Shown in pieces: positions 1 through 9,301 of a stretch of 15,643 bases of DNA. The stretch's first letter is position 1, and each line of letters begins with the position of its first letter. The stretch is from NORP309 sp964564165 (GTDB lineage: Bacteria > Pseudomonadota > Gammaproteobacteria > Xanthomonadales > Marinicellaceae). The stretch lies in NCBI GenBank assembly GCA_964564165.1, contig CAZLZZ010000068.1, positions 1 to 15,643 on the forward strand, given 5' to 3'. Under the pieces are notes generated by a model that had not been told where the DNA came from, searched no databases, and worked only from the letters and a program-made list of their open reading frames with translations. The translations under genes were made by a program, and so were the position numbers.

Positions 1-2349
1 TTGGCAGTTATTGGCATTATTGGTGGATTTGCGGCGCCAGTTTTAACATCTACTGGTAGTGGTAGCCATGTACAATTGTTCTCCTACTATTTATTGCTCA
101 ATATGGGTGTATTTGCTATTGCCTGGTTTAAATCTTGGAGAATTTTAAATGTGATTGGTTTTGTTGCAACATTTGGTATTGGTTCAATTTGGGGCTATCA
201 ATTTTATAAACCTGACTTTCTTATGAGTGTTGAACCATTCTTGATTGCTTATTTTTTACTGTATACTTTTATTGCTGTGTTATTCGCTTTGAAGCAGCCT
301 CCAAAGCTCAAAGGGATCAATGATGGAACCATAATATTTGGTACGCCGTTGGTTGGCTTTGCTCTACAAGCCGCTTTAATGAAGGACATTGAATATGGCT
401 TGGCTTATTCTGCATTGGCATTGGGCGTGTTTTATGTGCTGTTAGCCACTGTTATTAAAATGATGAAGAAACCTTACATGAAGGATTTAATAGAATCTTT
501 TGTGGCATTAGGTATAGGGTTTGCAACATTAGCGATTCCACTTGGTTTTGATGGCAGAGTGACCTCAGCGATGTGGGTTGCTGAAGGATGTGCATTATTG
601 TGGGTAGGTATCAGACAATCGCGACTGTTTCCGCGATTATCTGGTTATGCCTTAACATTATTGGGAATGCTTGCTTTTTTTGTAGAACAAAAATCTTCCT
701 CAAATCTAATGCCTTGGCTGAATGCCGATTATATGGGCACTTTGATAATAGTGTTGTCAACGGCATTTATTGCCTTGTATGCTCGCAAAAATGCCAGTAA
801 ATTGTTTGCACTAGAAGGACGTTGGATACCTTCGATAATGGTGGTTTTTTCAGTTATATGGTGGGTATATGGTGGGATGTTAGAAATACATAGCCATTAC
901 TCAGCCATTGGATTTATGCTTCTTGAATTGTTCTTAGCATTTAGCAGTGTTGCTTTATTGTTTATTGCAACAAAAATTAAATTCCAACTGCTTCAGGTGT
1001 TGTCGGTTTTTGTTACTTTACTGATGATAGCTCCTTTGGTAAACATGCCAGGATCGACCCCGTTATCAACTGCTGTATTCAATATTCCATTCATTGGGCT
1101 GTTGGTTTATACCACAACGCATTTCTTCATGTCGTGGTATTGGCAAAGAGATAAGTCAATTGATGCCCAGACAAAATTTACCCATTTAGGACAGACACAA
1201 ATATCGGCACAAATATCAAACTTAATGTTAGCTATTGGACTACTGGCATGGATATACACTGGGCACAATGAAATATATACCTATTTATCTATTGAAAATT
1301 CTATCAATCTATCCTTAGTATTTATGTCAATTTCATTTGTATTTTGGCTGTTGTTAGCCCATAGGCTCAACTGGCAGTCAATGCACTTATTGAGTTATGC
1401 ATTTTTACCATATTTGATGGTTGTGGCCTACGCTAATTTAGCTCAAGGACATGATTTTCATGATGGTTATGGACTGTTTGTTTGGTTATTTTCTGCGATA
1501 GTGAGTTACTGGATATTAAGAATAGCCGATAACGCCGATAACAAGATGCAATTTAAAGGAGGATACCATCTAACTAATTTGTTGCTGTTTGTATTTATTG
1601 CTGTTTTTGAATTCAACGAATTAATTGTACTCACTTTAGGTGCTGATAATATTTGGCAACAAACGGCTGCTTGTTTTATGTTGTTGTTGATTTCAATGGG
1701 CTTGTACAGTTTAAGAAAAATCAAAATTTGGCCGTTCAAACTCTACAAAATCAATTATTTTGTACATGGGTTGGCAATAATTTCCGTTGTCTTGTGGTTG
1801 ATGATTGTTGCTTTGAATCTTTGGGTTCCAAAACAAGTCACCTTAATCAGTTATATGCCACTGCTTAACATAATAGATATCGTCGGCATTGTCTTTGTAT
1901 TTTTTGCCTGGAAAGTCTTGGCCAGTAATACCTTGAAATTATCAAATGATACCAATAGAATAATGATGCTAGCCTTACCAATTACTGCCTTCTTTATTCT
2001 AAATACCAGTATGTTGCGCAGTATTCATTTTTGGTATTTGGTCGATTATAATTTCAATGCCATGGTCTCATCCTTCTTGGTTCAGTCGGCTTTTAGTGTT
2101 TTGTGGTCATTAACTGCTGTGATACTGATGGTGGTTGCTGCCAAAAAGCATTGGCGTACAGTGTGGTTAGTTGGGCTAGGATTAATGGTTGCGGTAGTGA
2201 TTAAACTGTTCTTGGTTGATATGTCTGCATCTGGCACGGTAGAACGCATTGTGGCATTTTTATCTGTAGGAGTTTTGTTATCATTGGTTGGATATTTCTC
2301 ACCATTGCCACCGGATTTAGAAAAAGCAACACCCAAGGTAGAAAAATAA
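1..2349 (+). CDS. DUF2339 family multi-pass membrane protein (5' end outside window)
   Basis: This is the C-terminal 782 residues of a very hydrophobic protein with many predicted membrane helices (roughly twenty). The opening GGFAAPVLTSTGSG stretch followed by an FSYYLLLN segment is the signature I associate with DUF2339 proteins, in which it lies well inside the protein. The frame is open back to base 1, so the true start is probably upstream and the TTG at base 1 is not a credible start. The protein should sit in the inner membrane; its biochemical role is not established. The next gene starts on the last base of the stop codon (TAATG), so the two are surely co-transcribed and probably translationally coupled. 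DUF2339 and DUF3999 genes are commonly paired, which supports both identifications. Family call fairly sure; function unknown. Confidence 0.85.
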   Translation: MAVIGIIGGFAAPVLTSTGSGSHVQLFSYYLLLNMGVFAIAWFKSWRILNVIGFVATFGIGSIWGYQFYKPDFLMSVEPFLIAYFLLYTFIAVLFALKQPPKLKGINDGTIIFGTPLVGFALQAALMKDIEYGLAYSALALGVFYVLLATVIKMMKKPYMKDLIESFVALGIGFATLAIPLGFDGRVTSAMWVAEGCALLWVGIRQSRLFPRLSGYALTLLGMLAFFVEQKSSSNLMPWLNADYMGTLIIVLSTAFIALYARKNASKLFALEGRWIPSIMVVFSVIWWVYGGMLEIHSHYSAIGFMLLELFLAFSSVALLFIATKIKFQLLQVLSVFVTLLMIAPLVNMPGSTPLSTAVFNIPFIGLLVYTTTHFFMSWYWQRDKSIDAQTKFTHLGQTQISAQISNLMLAIGLLAWIYTGHNEIYTYLSIENSINLSLVFMSISFVFWLLLAHRLNWQSMHLLSYAFLPYLMVVAYANLAQGHDFHDGYGLFVWLFSAIVSYWILRIADNADNKMQFKGGYHLTNLLLFVFIAVFEFNELIVLTLGADNIWQQTAACFMLLLISMGLYSLRKIKIWPFKLYKINYFVHGLAIISVVLWLMIVALNLWVPKQVTLISYMPLLNIIDIVGIVFVFFAWKVLASNTLKLSNDTNRIMMLALPITAFFILNTSMLRSIHFWYLVDYNFNAMVSSFLVQSAFSVLWSLTAVILMVVAAKKHWRTVWLVGLGLMVAVVIKLFLVDMSASGTVERIVAFLSVGVLLSLVGYFSPLPPDLEKATPKVEK

Positions 2350-3767
2350 TGAAAAATATATTCGCAGCAGCTGCAATGCTAATTATAAGCCTAGTTGCTT
2401 TAGCCAACAACAAGAGCTATCAAAAACAAATGCAACTAGAACTATCTGGAAATTCAAGTGGCTATAGCTTCGCCGTGCCCGAAGAGGTTTATATTCACTC
2501 ATTTTATAAGGACTTACGGGATGTACGCATTATTAACGGCACTGGAGATTTTGTACCCATGCGTTTATTTTTGACAGCCGATGAAGTGAAAAATGAGTAC
2601 ACAAAGAGCAGTTTGCCCTTATTTAAATTGAATCAAACGATAAGTATCCCGTCCAGCAGCAAGCAAGTCAGGACAACCAGAGAAGGTGCTTATGAGGATT
2701 TTACGGTGACTACATCAAAATCCTTGCAGCATTATTTAAAGACTCAAGAAGTAGTTAATGACAACCAAATATTAATTGACGCGGGTGCGTTGGATGGACA
2801 AAGAATAGAAAGTTTAGAGCTAGACTGGCACTATCAAAGCAAAGGCAACCGTGTCTTTTATGTCGATGTTTTAGGCAGCAATGACCTGTCAATCTGGGTA
2901 AATATAAAAAACAGGCACCGTTTGGTAGAAATCAATACAGGTTCAAAAACCCTGCTTGAAAACACCCTAACATTAAACAACAAAACCTACTCCTATTATA
3001 AATTCAACTTTGTTGATGGAACCATCCCTGAAGTGACACGGGTACAAGCCCATTTTTTTAATCAAACCATTAAAAGCAGCATACAGAGCAAAGAGATTAC
3101 GAAATATTCCTTAATTAAAGACAATGCCTTACAATTTGATACCGGCGGCAAGTATTGGATAGAATCATTTAAATTGTCCTTTGCCCAAAACAATTCCATC
3201 ACAGATGTACACTTGTATTCACGCAGTAATGCCCAAAAAAAGTGGCAGCATGCAGGAGCAGGAACCCTATATTCTATGACTTCTGATGGCGTTCAAGTTA
3301 AACAAGATACGGTTGAAATCAGACGATTAAATAATCGATCAAATAATCGCTTTTGGAAAATTCAATTTGATCTTATCAACAATGCATCGGTGGATAAAAT
3401 TGAAATCAATTGGAGAAGACACCAAATTCAATTTCTTGCACAAGGTGATGGGCCATTTACATTGGTCTATTCGAATTCAGAAAAACTCATCGGGGCTTCT
3501 GGCAATTGGTACAAAAAGATTCCGCAGAAACTCAGGAAGAAAATGTTTTCCTCAAAGGTCATTGTCCCAAAATTAAACAGTTCAGGTGAAATTAATGTAA
3601 ATCCTGAAAACAATCAAACAAATGATAATATCGGTTATGAGAAATGGATATTTTGGTTGATACTTGCAGTAGTATTGTTTGTTTTGTTTTTTATGGCTTA
3701 TAAATTAACCCATGAACTGAACCATGAAGCGATCCATGAACCGAGCCAGAACATAGATAAAAAATAG
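2349..3767 (+). CDS. DUF3999 family protein, signal peptide and C-terminal membrane anchor
   Basis: The 472-residue product begins with a lysine then a hydrophobic run ending ALA-N near residue 19, a typical Sec signal peptide. A long polar, beta-rich region follows (about 20-430). One membrane helix lies at about residues 433-451, with a short charged cytoplasmic tail. The early sequence, SGYSFAVPEEVYIHSFYKDL then a V-P-M-R-L segment, fits the start of DUF3999 proteins. The expected topology is a large periplasmic domain tethered to the inner membrane, presumably beside the DUF2339 partner. The ATG overlaps the upstream stop by one base, with AAGG at 2335-2338 as a possible ribosome site. 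The function of the pair is not known; a role in envelope or exported polysaccharide biology would be a guess. Confidence 0.8.
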   Translation: MKNIFAAAAMLIISLVALANNKSYQKQMQLELSGNSSGYSFAVPEEVYIHSFYKDLRDVRIINGTGDFVPMRLFLTADEVKNEYTKSSLPLFKLNQTISIPSSSKQVRTTREGAYEDFTVTTSKSLQHYLKTQEVVNDNQILIDAGALDGQRIESLELDWHYQSKGNRVFYVDVLGSNDLSIWVNIKNRHRLVEINTGSKTLLENTLTLNNKTYSYYKFNFVDGTIPEVTRVQAHFFNQTIKSSIQSKEITKYSLIKDNALQFDTGGKYWIESFKLSFAQNNSITDVHLYSRSNAQKKWQHAGAGTLYSMTSDGVQVKQDTVEIRRLNNRSNNRFWKIQFDLINNASVDKIEINWRRHQIQFLAQGDGPFTLVYSNSEKLIGASGNWYKKIPQKLRKKMFSSKVIVPKLNSSGEINVNPENNQTNDNIGYEKWIFWLILAVVLFVLFFMAYKLTHELNHEAIHEPSQNIDKK

Positions 3768-3836
3768 CATGAACTCTAACAGGTTAATGATTGAATGCGC
3801 TAACTTTATTAATTCTCACTATTTGAGAAACCTCTC

Positions 3837-3845
3837 TGCTATAAT
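3837..3845 (+). promoter_or_regulatory. Extended -10 promoter of recB
   Basis: TGCTATAAT is a perfect extended -10 (TG-N-TATAAT). No good -35 lies 16-18 bases upstream, which is usual for this promoter class. Transcription would start at about 3852-3853, and the recB ATG is at 3854, so this promoter would give an mRNA with essentially no leader. No Shine-Dalgarno sequence lies between the box and the ATG. Confidence 0.6.
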
Positions 3846-3853
3846 CTTGCTCA

Positions 3854-6800
3854 ATGCAAATATTTGATTTATACAACGCCAATCTTGATGGCACTAAGCT
3901 CATTGAAGCCAGTGCAGGTACAGGCAAAACATTCACCTTGTCTGGCTTGTATATTCGCTACATTGTAGAAAAACAACTAACCCCAGAACAAATACTGGTA
4001 TTAACCTTTACTAAGGCAGCCACTGCAGAATTAAAAACTCGGTTGCGCGAACAGTTAGTTCAGTGTAGAAATCATCTGCAAGACATCGAACTTGTCGATA
4101 GCAAACACCAACAGTTGTATCAATTGTACGAATCGTACAAGCCTCAAGACTCTGCTCTAAAATACGTTGAACTGGCGTTGATTTGTTTTGATCAAGCGGC
4201 AATATTCACCATCAATAGTTTTTGCCAAAAAGTCATTGAAGATTTCAACAGCGATTGTGGTTCCCCTGTTTTTCAAGAGTTAATGGTAAAAAAAGACTAT
4301 GTAAAAAAATATGTTTATGAATTTTGGCGCAAACAACAAAAAAATACGCCAATCGAAATTTTAGCCACAATCCCTGCCATTGATAAAGTGATTGGCAAAA
4401 TCAATGGTCTATTAAATAAAAGTCATTATCGACAGATAAAGCCACTTATTTCTTGGAACCATACTCAGAAAATCCACCAAGACACTATTGAACTGGCAAA
4501 ACAATGGCAAGAACAAAAAGAAACCTTGTTAGACTATATTCTGTCAGGTGACTTCCATGGAGGTACATATAGAGTTGCTAATAGAGCAATTTATGCAAAA
4601 GGCATGGATGTTTTTTTTAACAGTTTTAATGGCAATGTAGTCAAGTTTTGTGCCGATTATATTGAAAGTAAATTGGGCAAGAACAACACTTTAAAGCCCA
4701 TGCCAAAATTCTTCACCGCTTTCGAAATGTTCTACAATAAAGTCATTTATACCTATAAAATTGGCTCAACAGGCAACAACTTAGCCATCAGCTACATATA
4801 TGAATGTTTCAATTATGTGCAACAACAATTAACGGCATTGCGTGAAACAGAAGGGCGGTTTGACTATTCTGATCAGATTAAGGTGGTATATGAAGCCATT
4901 AAAAACAGCCCCAAGTTGGTCAGGAATATCGCCAAACAATGGCAATGTATCATGGTAGATGAATTTCAAGACACCGACAGTATGCAATTAGAAATATTCA
5001 ACAAATGTTTTAATGACGGTATGCATGATTTGATTTATGTGGGAGATCCCAAACAAGCCATTTATGATTTTCGAGGCGCAGATGTATTTGTCTATAACCA
5101 AGCCAAGCAACAAACCAAGCAGCAGTTTAAGTTGAGCACCAACTGGAGAAGCAGTGAAAAGATGCTTGCTGCCAGTAACTCAATGTTTAGTATTGAGCAT
5201 GCTTTTAAATTTCCCTGGTTGACATTTACTCCTTCATTGGCAAAACCTGAACAAGAGCTACAGTTGCATGATATCTATCCAGCTGTTGCAATCATGGATG
5301 GTGAGACTGAAAATAGAAAATATTTGTTAGCCATTGAAATCAAACGTTTTTTGCGTGAAGCAAAAGTCAACAACGAACCCATAAAGCCCGAATGTTGCGC
5401 TATTTTAGTTAACCGTAACCAAGATGCGATACAATTGTACGAATACCTGTTATCAAAAGACATAGCGGTCAATCTATGGAGTGAGTCAGGAGTATTCACA
5501 ACCGCAGTTGCCCAGCAATTGTATTATTTAATTCGTGCCTTAAATTATCCCAGTAAACGCAATATTTTCACCTCACTGCATGGCATGTTTTTTGATAAGG
5601 GTTTAAATCAATTGCAAGAACTAGATGATCAAGAGATATTGGCTGACTTTGTTAATTATCGAATAGAGGCCAATACCAGCGAGTGTGTAAAAGTCATTGA
5701 AAAACTATTGACAGACAAACAGGTGTATTCGCGCTTGTTACAACGGGTTGATGGAGAAAGACATTATTGTGACTTGCTACATTTGCTTGAATTGCTGCAA
5801 GAACAAACAGAGCAGGGCAGCAATCACAGCCAATTAGAACAATGGATAGCGACACAAATTCAACAGGCTGAGTTTTTAGAAAACGATGAACAACGAAAGC
5901 GAAGAATAGAAAGCGACAGTAAAAAAATAGCTATCATGACCATTCATAAGTCTAAAGGTTTAGAGTTTGATCATGTGTTCATTCCTTATGCCGATAAAAT
6001 TACCGATAAAAAATTCAATGAAAACAAAAACTTACAAGCATGTCTTGCAAGTCATGATAGAGACGGTAACGGAGTTATGTATTGGCAACACAGCAAAGAG
6101 GCACTGTTAAGTCTCCAGTTTGAAAAACAAGCCGAAAACATGCGCAACCTGTATGTGGCAATAACCCGTGCTAAACACAGAATTACCGTGGGTGTGGATA
6201 CCGATGCAAAGAAATATGAGAGTTACCCCATTGCAAGATTAATCAATCAAATCAAAGGTAACTCGCAGCAATGTGCAACGATTGTACCCAAGCAAGTTGA
6301 AGATGAATTTACCAACAGCGAAACCATTGAATTGTTAAAACCTAAGCTGTTCAAAAGAAATCTACAAAAACCTCAATCTGTTTATAGCTTTTCTGCCCTT
6401 AGCAAGAAACAAAGCACAGATCAAGAAGTATTTGACGAAGAAGTCGACGAGGAAGTTGTCGACATTGATTTTAGTAACTATTTCCAATTTCCCAAGGGTG
6501 CAAAGAGTGGAACCATGCAACATGAAGTTCTTGAAAATTTAGATTTCACTGCTGATTTATCCGAAATAAACCAAGAGGTTAAAAGGCAATTAAATCGTTA
6601 TGGTTTTGATAAAAACTGGCAAGCTTGCCTGGCTCAACAAATAGATAAAATTCTCAATTTTAAATTGTGGCAAAATGGACCCAATTTATCCCAGATAAAA
6701 CACAGCATTGATGAAATGGAGTTTATGTTGCCCATCTCATCCTTGAACTGTTCCTTGAACTCATCCTTGAACTCATCTATGAACAAGCAAAACATTGCAA

Positions 6801-7204
6801 GCTGGTTAAGCGAACACCGCAATACAGAAACAGCCTTTAACCAAGAAAATTTACAAGGGTATTTAACCGGATTTATTGACTTGGTATTTGAGTTCAATAA
6901 CAAGTACTATGTTGTTGACTATAAAAGTAATTATTTAGGCTCAGATATAAAAAATTATACGGATAATAATCTAAAACGGGCAATCGAACACCACTACTAT
7001 GATTTACAATATTTGCTGTACAGCGTAGCGTTGGTTAAGTATTTAACTACAAAAATAGAAAACTTTGATTACCAAACACATTTTGGTGGCATAGCATATC
7101 TCTTTACCCGTGGAGTCAATGGGCAAGCGGGGCAGGGTGTTTATACCAACAAGCCCGACCAGCACTTAATCTATTCAATGATTCGAGAATTTGATGTTAA
7201 TTGA
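3854..7204 (+). CDS. recB: Exodeoxyribonuclease V (RecBCD) beta subunit, helicase-nuclease
   Basis: The 1116-residue product (E. coli RecB is about 1180) is a UvrD/Rep-type superfamily 1 3'-5' helicase with a C-terminal RecB nuclease. Visible helicase motifs are Walker A ASAGTGKT (residues 19-26), Walker B VDEFQD with D369/E370, GDPKQAIYDFRG from residue 397, IHKSKGLEF around residue 698, and YVAITRA from residue 767. The nuclease has H890 in GTMQHEVLE, D1009 in GFIDLV, and D1022 and K1024 in VVDYKSN. The 13-residue spacing of the aspartates matches E. coli D1067/D1080/K1082, so it should be catalytically intact. Residues 962-977 form a repetitive Ser-Leu-Asn insert. With RecC and RecD it processes double-strand ends for recombination. 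recD follows with an 11-base overlap; recC is absent upstream. The start fits the family N-terminus. Confidence 0.96.
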   Translation: MQIFDLYNANLDGTKLIEASAGTGKTFTLSGLYIRYIVEKQLTPEQILVLTFTKAATAELKTRLREQLVQCRNHLQDIELVDSKHQQLYQLYESYKPQDSALKYVELALICFDQAAIFTINSFCQKVIEDFNSDCGSPVFQELMVKKDYVKKYVYEFWRKQQKNTPIEILATIPAIDKVIGKINGLLNKSHYRQIKPLISWNHTQKIHQDTIELAKQWQEQKETLLDYILSGDFHGGTYRVANRAIYAKGMDVFFNSFNGNVVKFCADYIESKLGKNNTLKPMPKFFTAFEMFYNKVIYTYKIGSTGNNLAISYIYECFNYVQQQLTALRETEGRFDYSDQIKVVYEAIKNSPKLVRNIAKQWQCIMVDEFQDTDSMQLEIFNKCFNDGMHDLIYVGDPKQAIYDFRGADVFVYNQAKQQTKQQFKLSTNWRSSEKMLAASNSMFSIEHAFKFPWLTFTPSLAKPEQELQLHDIYPAVAIMDGETENRKYLLAIEIKRFLREAKVNNEPIKPECCAILVNRNQDAIQLYEYLLSKDIAVNLWSESGVFTTAVAQQLYYLIRALNYPSKRNIFTSLHGMFFDKGLNQLQELDDQEILADFVNYRIEANTSECVKVIEKLLTDKQVYSRLLQRVDGERHYCDLLHLLELLQEQTEQGSNHSQLEQWIATQIQQAEFLENDEQRKRRIESDSKKIAIMTIHKSKGLEFDHVFIPYADKITDKKFNENKNLQACLASHDRDGNGVMYWQHSKEALLSLQFEKQAENMRNLYVAITRAKHRITVGVDTDAKKYESYPIARLINQIKGNSQQCATIVPKQVEDEFTNSETIELLKPKLFKRNLQKPQSVYSFSALSKKQSTDQEVFDEEVDEEVVDIDFSNYFQFPKGAKSGTMQHEVLENLDFTADLSEINQEVKRQLNRYGFDKNWQACLAQQIDKILNFKLWQNGPNLSQIKHSIDEMEFMLPISSLNCSLNSSLNSSMNKQNIASWLSEHRNTETAFNQENLQGYLTGFIDLVFEFNNKYYVVDYKSNYLGSDIKNYTDNNLKRAIEHHYYDLQYLLYSVALVKYLTTKIENFDYQTHFGGIAYLFTRGVNGQAGQGVYTNKPDQHLIYSMIREFDVN
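6737..6784 (+). repeat. 12-bp x 4 in-frame minisatellite inside recB
   Basis: Four consecutive 12-base units (TCATCCTTGAAC, TGTTCCTTGAAC, TCATCCTTGAAC, TCATCTATGAAC) encode SSLN, CSLN, SSLN, SSMN, residues 962-977 of RecB. The units are codon-aligned, so changes in copy number would keep the frame. They lie between the H890 and D1009 nuclease residues, probably in a surface loop. Confidence 0.9.
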
Positions 7205-8669
7205 TGAAATTAGGCAGTTTTTTCAAACATTAACCAACAATCCAAAGATTGTTGAACTGGCTGTTCAAATTCAACAAGGGTTAGAAAAAGGACACACAGC
7301 TATTGAATCCGAAGAAATACTGAACGATGAATTAATCAGTGACGATGGTGGCCGAGGTTATATTGTTCAAAATAATGGTTTATCGGGTTTTAGACGGTTT
7401 TATCAATTAGAAAAATACATTCAACAAGATTTTGATCAATCCCAGGAAATAGCCATTGAAGAAAAACCCTTAAAACAAGCCCTTCAAGAAATTTGTACGA
7501 TTTTAAATATCAATGTTCCAACCCCTGTATTAATTAATCAAGACAAACAATGGCAAGCATGTATGGGTTTTTTAACACACGGACGCTACATCATAACAGG
7601 CGGCCCAGGCACCGGAAAGACCACAACAGTTGTGCGCATGTTGTTGTTATTTAAAGCAATAAATCCAGGCTCGACAATTGCCTTAGCAGCACCTACTGGC
7701 AAAGCAGCCAATCGCATGATGCAAAGTATTAACCATTTGCTTCCAGGCTCTGAACAACAAACAGCCCAGACACTGCACCGGTTATTGGGCTATAACCACC
7801 AAACAAATACCTTAAGATACAACCTCAACAACCCAATGCCTTATGATTTGATTATTGTTGATGAAGCATCTATGTTGGATGTGACCTTAACCAGTGCTTT
7901 AATTAAAGCGTTAAAGCCCAATGCCCAGCTTTTGTTAATAGGCGATAGAAATCAACTGCCAGCAGTAGAAGCGGGCAATGTTTTTTCAGACTTATGCGCA
8001 ATATCAAGTAAAAACACTATCGAATTAGAAAAAAATTACCGCTTTAATGAAGAATCAAAAATAGCCCGATTGTGTAACAGCTTAATCAAACAAGATTTAG
8101 CAGCATTTAACCAAGTACATACTTATTTCAATCCCACCAACAAATTAGAAAAACAGCAGTCACTCAAAAAGTGGTACCAACAAGTAGGCGATGAATCTGC
8201 ACTATTGCTTTCACCGGTTAAATATGGCAACAACAGTGTCAATGAACTGAATGAACTGGCGATAAAAACCTTATACAACAAAAAAAAATTAAACGCCAAT
8301 ATGCCAATAATTGTGAATACCAATGACTACACTTTGGGCATATTCAATGGTGATATCGGACAGTTGAAACCAATAGCAGGCCAATGGCAAGTCGCCTTTA
8401 ACAATCAAGGGGAAGAGTATCTCATCAAACTTGATGCCATAAAGCATTGGCAAGTGGCCCACGCCATAACCATCCATAAATCCCAAGGCTCAGAATACGA
8501 CCATGTATTGATTGCAATACCTGATGATTTAGAATTAGAGATACTGGACAATCAACTTTTATATACAGCCATTAGTCGGGCAAAGAAATCCGTAACCTTG
8601 TGGGCAAGCAACAAAATTATTGCAAAAATATTGGCTAAAAATGAAAAGAGAATCACTTTTTTAAATTAA
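7194..8669 (+). CDS. recD: Exodeoxyribonuclease V (RecBCD) alpha subunit, 5'-3' helicase
   Basis: From the ATG at 7194 this is 491 residues; a TTG one codon upstream is in frame but less likely. It is a superfamily 1B helicase: Walker A GGPGTGKT (residues 136-143), Walker B VDEASMLD with D223/E224, then GDRNQLPAVEAGNVF, and near the end HKSQGSEYDHV and YTAISRAKKSV, the C-terminal motifs of RecD. The first 110 or so residues form the N-terminal domain that in E. coli RecD contacts RecC. The protein is about 115 residues shorter than E. coli RecD (about 608), but no helicase motif is missing. It is the fast 5'-3' motor of RecBCD and controls the nuclease. The start overlaps the end of recB by 11 bases, implying translational coupling within a recB-recD operon. 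Confidence 0.95.
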   Translation: MLIDEIRQFFQTLTNNPKIVELAVQIQQGLEKGHTAIESEEILNDELISDDGGRGYIVQNNGLSGFRRFYQLEKYIQQDFDQSQEIAIEEKPLKQALQEICTILNINVPTPVLINQDKQWQACMGFLTHGRYIITGGPGTGKTTTVVRMLLLFKAINPGSTIALAAPTGKAANRMMQSINHLLPGSEQQTAQTLHRLLGYNHQTNTLRYNLNNPMPYDLIIVDEASMLDVTLTSALIKALKPNAQLLLIGDRNQLPAVEAGNVFSDLCAISSKNTIELEKNYRFNEESKIARLCNSLIKQDLAAFNQVHTYFNPTNKLEKQQSLKKWYQQVGDESALLLSPVKYGNNSVNELNELAIKTLYNKKKLNANMPIIVNTNDYTLGIFNGDIGQLKPIAGQWQVAFNNQGEEYLIKLDAIKHWQVAHAITIHKSQGSEYDHVLIAIPDDLELEILDNQLLYTAISRAKKSVTLWASNKIIAKILAKNEKRITFLN

Positions 8670-8702
8670 ATTTAAATTATTTAAAATAATTAAAAAAAAC
8701 AG

Positions 8703-8731
8703 TTGACGAGTAGGGTGCAAATCAGCATAAT
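8703..8731 (+). promoter_or_regulatory. Sigma-70 promoter of the tRNA-Ala/tRNA-Glu unit
   Basis: TTGACG (8703-8708) and CATAAT (8726-8731) are each one base from consensus and are separated by exactly 17 bases. Transcription would begin near 8738, about 8 bases before the tRNA-Ala gene. No competing start exists between recD and the tRNAs, and I see no clear rho-independent terminator after recD, only an AT-only palindrome. Confidence 0.75.
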
Positions 8732-8745
8732 GCTCATTCTTTCGA

Positions 8746-8821
8746 GGGGCTATAGCTCAGCTGGGAGAGCGCAACACTGGCAGTGTTGAGGTCAGCGGTT
8801 CGATCCCGCTTAGCTCCACCA
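8746..8821 (+). tRNA. tRNA-Ala (anticodon GGC)
   Basis: A complete 76-base cloverleaf including an encoded CCA end. The acceptor stem GGGGCTA pairs with TAGCTCC. The D-arm is GCTC/GAGC. The anticodon stem CAACA/TGTTG encloses loop CTGGCAG with anticodon GGC at 8779-8781. The T-arm AGCGG/CCGCT carries the TTCGATC loop. The acceptor G3 is followed by an ordinary pair here, so the identity rests on the anticodon and overall match to tRNA-Ala. It reads alanine GCC and GCU codons and is co-transcribed with the tRNA-Glu 55 bases downstream. Confidence 0.97.
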
Positions 8822-8876
8822 TCTCCCAAGTATCTTTTAGATATATAATTGGGCTTAACTCGATAGAAACTGTTGC

Positions 8877-8952
8877 GTCCCCTTCGTCTAGTGGCCTAGG
8901 ACTCCGCCCTTTCACGGCGGCAACAGGGGTTCGAACCCCCTAGGGGACGCCA
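8877..8952 (+). tRNA. tRNA-Glu (anticodon TTC)
   Basis: A complete 76-base tRNA including CCA. The acceptor stem GTCCCCT pairs with AGGGGAC. The anticodon stem CCGCC/GGCGG encloses CTTTCAC with anticodon TTC at 8911-8913. The T-arm has AGGGG, loop TTCGAAC and CCCCT. GTCCCCTTCGTCTAG is the typical bacterial tRNA-Glu 5' end. tRNA 3' ends are common integration targets and a recombinase remnant lies 0.85 kb downstream, but I found no second copy of this 3' end in the window. Confidence 0.97.
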
Positions 8953-9136
8953 ATTTTGCGGCTCTAGCACATTATCTTTACTTTCAAATTTACAAAAAAC
9001 CTCAATCACATATGTGCCATATGCTCAATCGCTTTTTTGCAAATTTAAAAGCAAATATAACGCACTATAACCAAAAATAACCGTTTAATTCGATTGAATA
9101 TTGCCAAATAAAACAATTAGTCACATAAATTTATTT

Positions 9137-9301
9137 ACATGACTATGTACTTAGCTCCTGTTCCACGAAATAATTATACCAAAAGAGCTGTATATACCAG
9201 TCAAATCAAGTGGTTTATCTCTGGTTTATGTAACATTACATATATTACATTCTAAATCAATAGGTTGCAACGTGAAACAGGAGTTAAGTGCATATCCATG
9301 T
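9137..9301. mobile_element. MITE-like element with 31-bp terminal inverted repeats
   Basis: The first 31 bases (9137-9167) match the reverse complement of the last 31 (9271-9301) at 26 positions, and two of the five mismatches would be G-U pairs in RNA. The shared core is AACAGGAG with TAAGT. The 103-base interior has no coding capacity. The sequence TTATTT stands immediately outside both ends (9131-9136 and 9302-9307), as a target-site duplication would. The short size, long terminal repeats and flanking duplication fit a non-autonomous element. The AT-rich duplication could be chance, and a large RNA hairpin is the main alternative. Confidence 0.5.

Noticed and set aside
1506..1739. Minus-strand and alternative-frame open frames inside the DUF2339, recB, recD and radA genes
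   Set aside because: They lie within strongly supported genes in other frames and show no domain of their own.
8665..8695. Terminator after recD
   Set aside because: The palindrome AATTATTTAAAATAATT is AT-only and is followed by A residues on the plus strand, so it would not make a stable rho-independent terminator.
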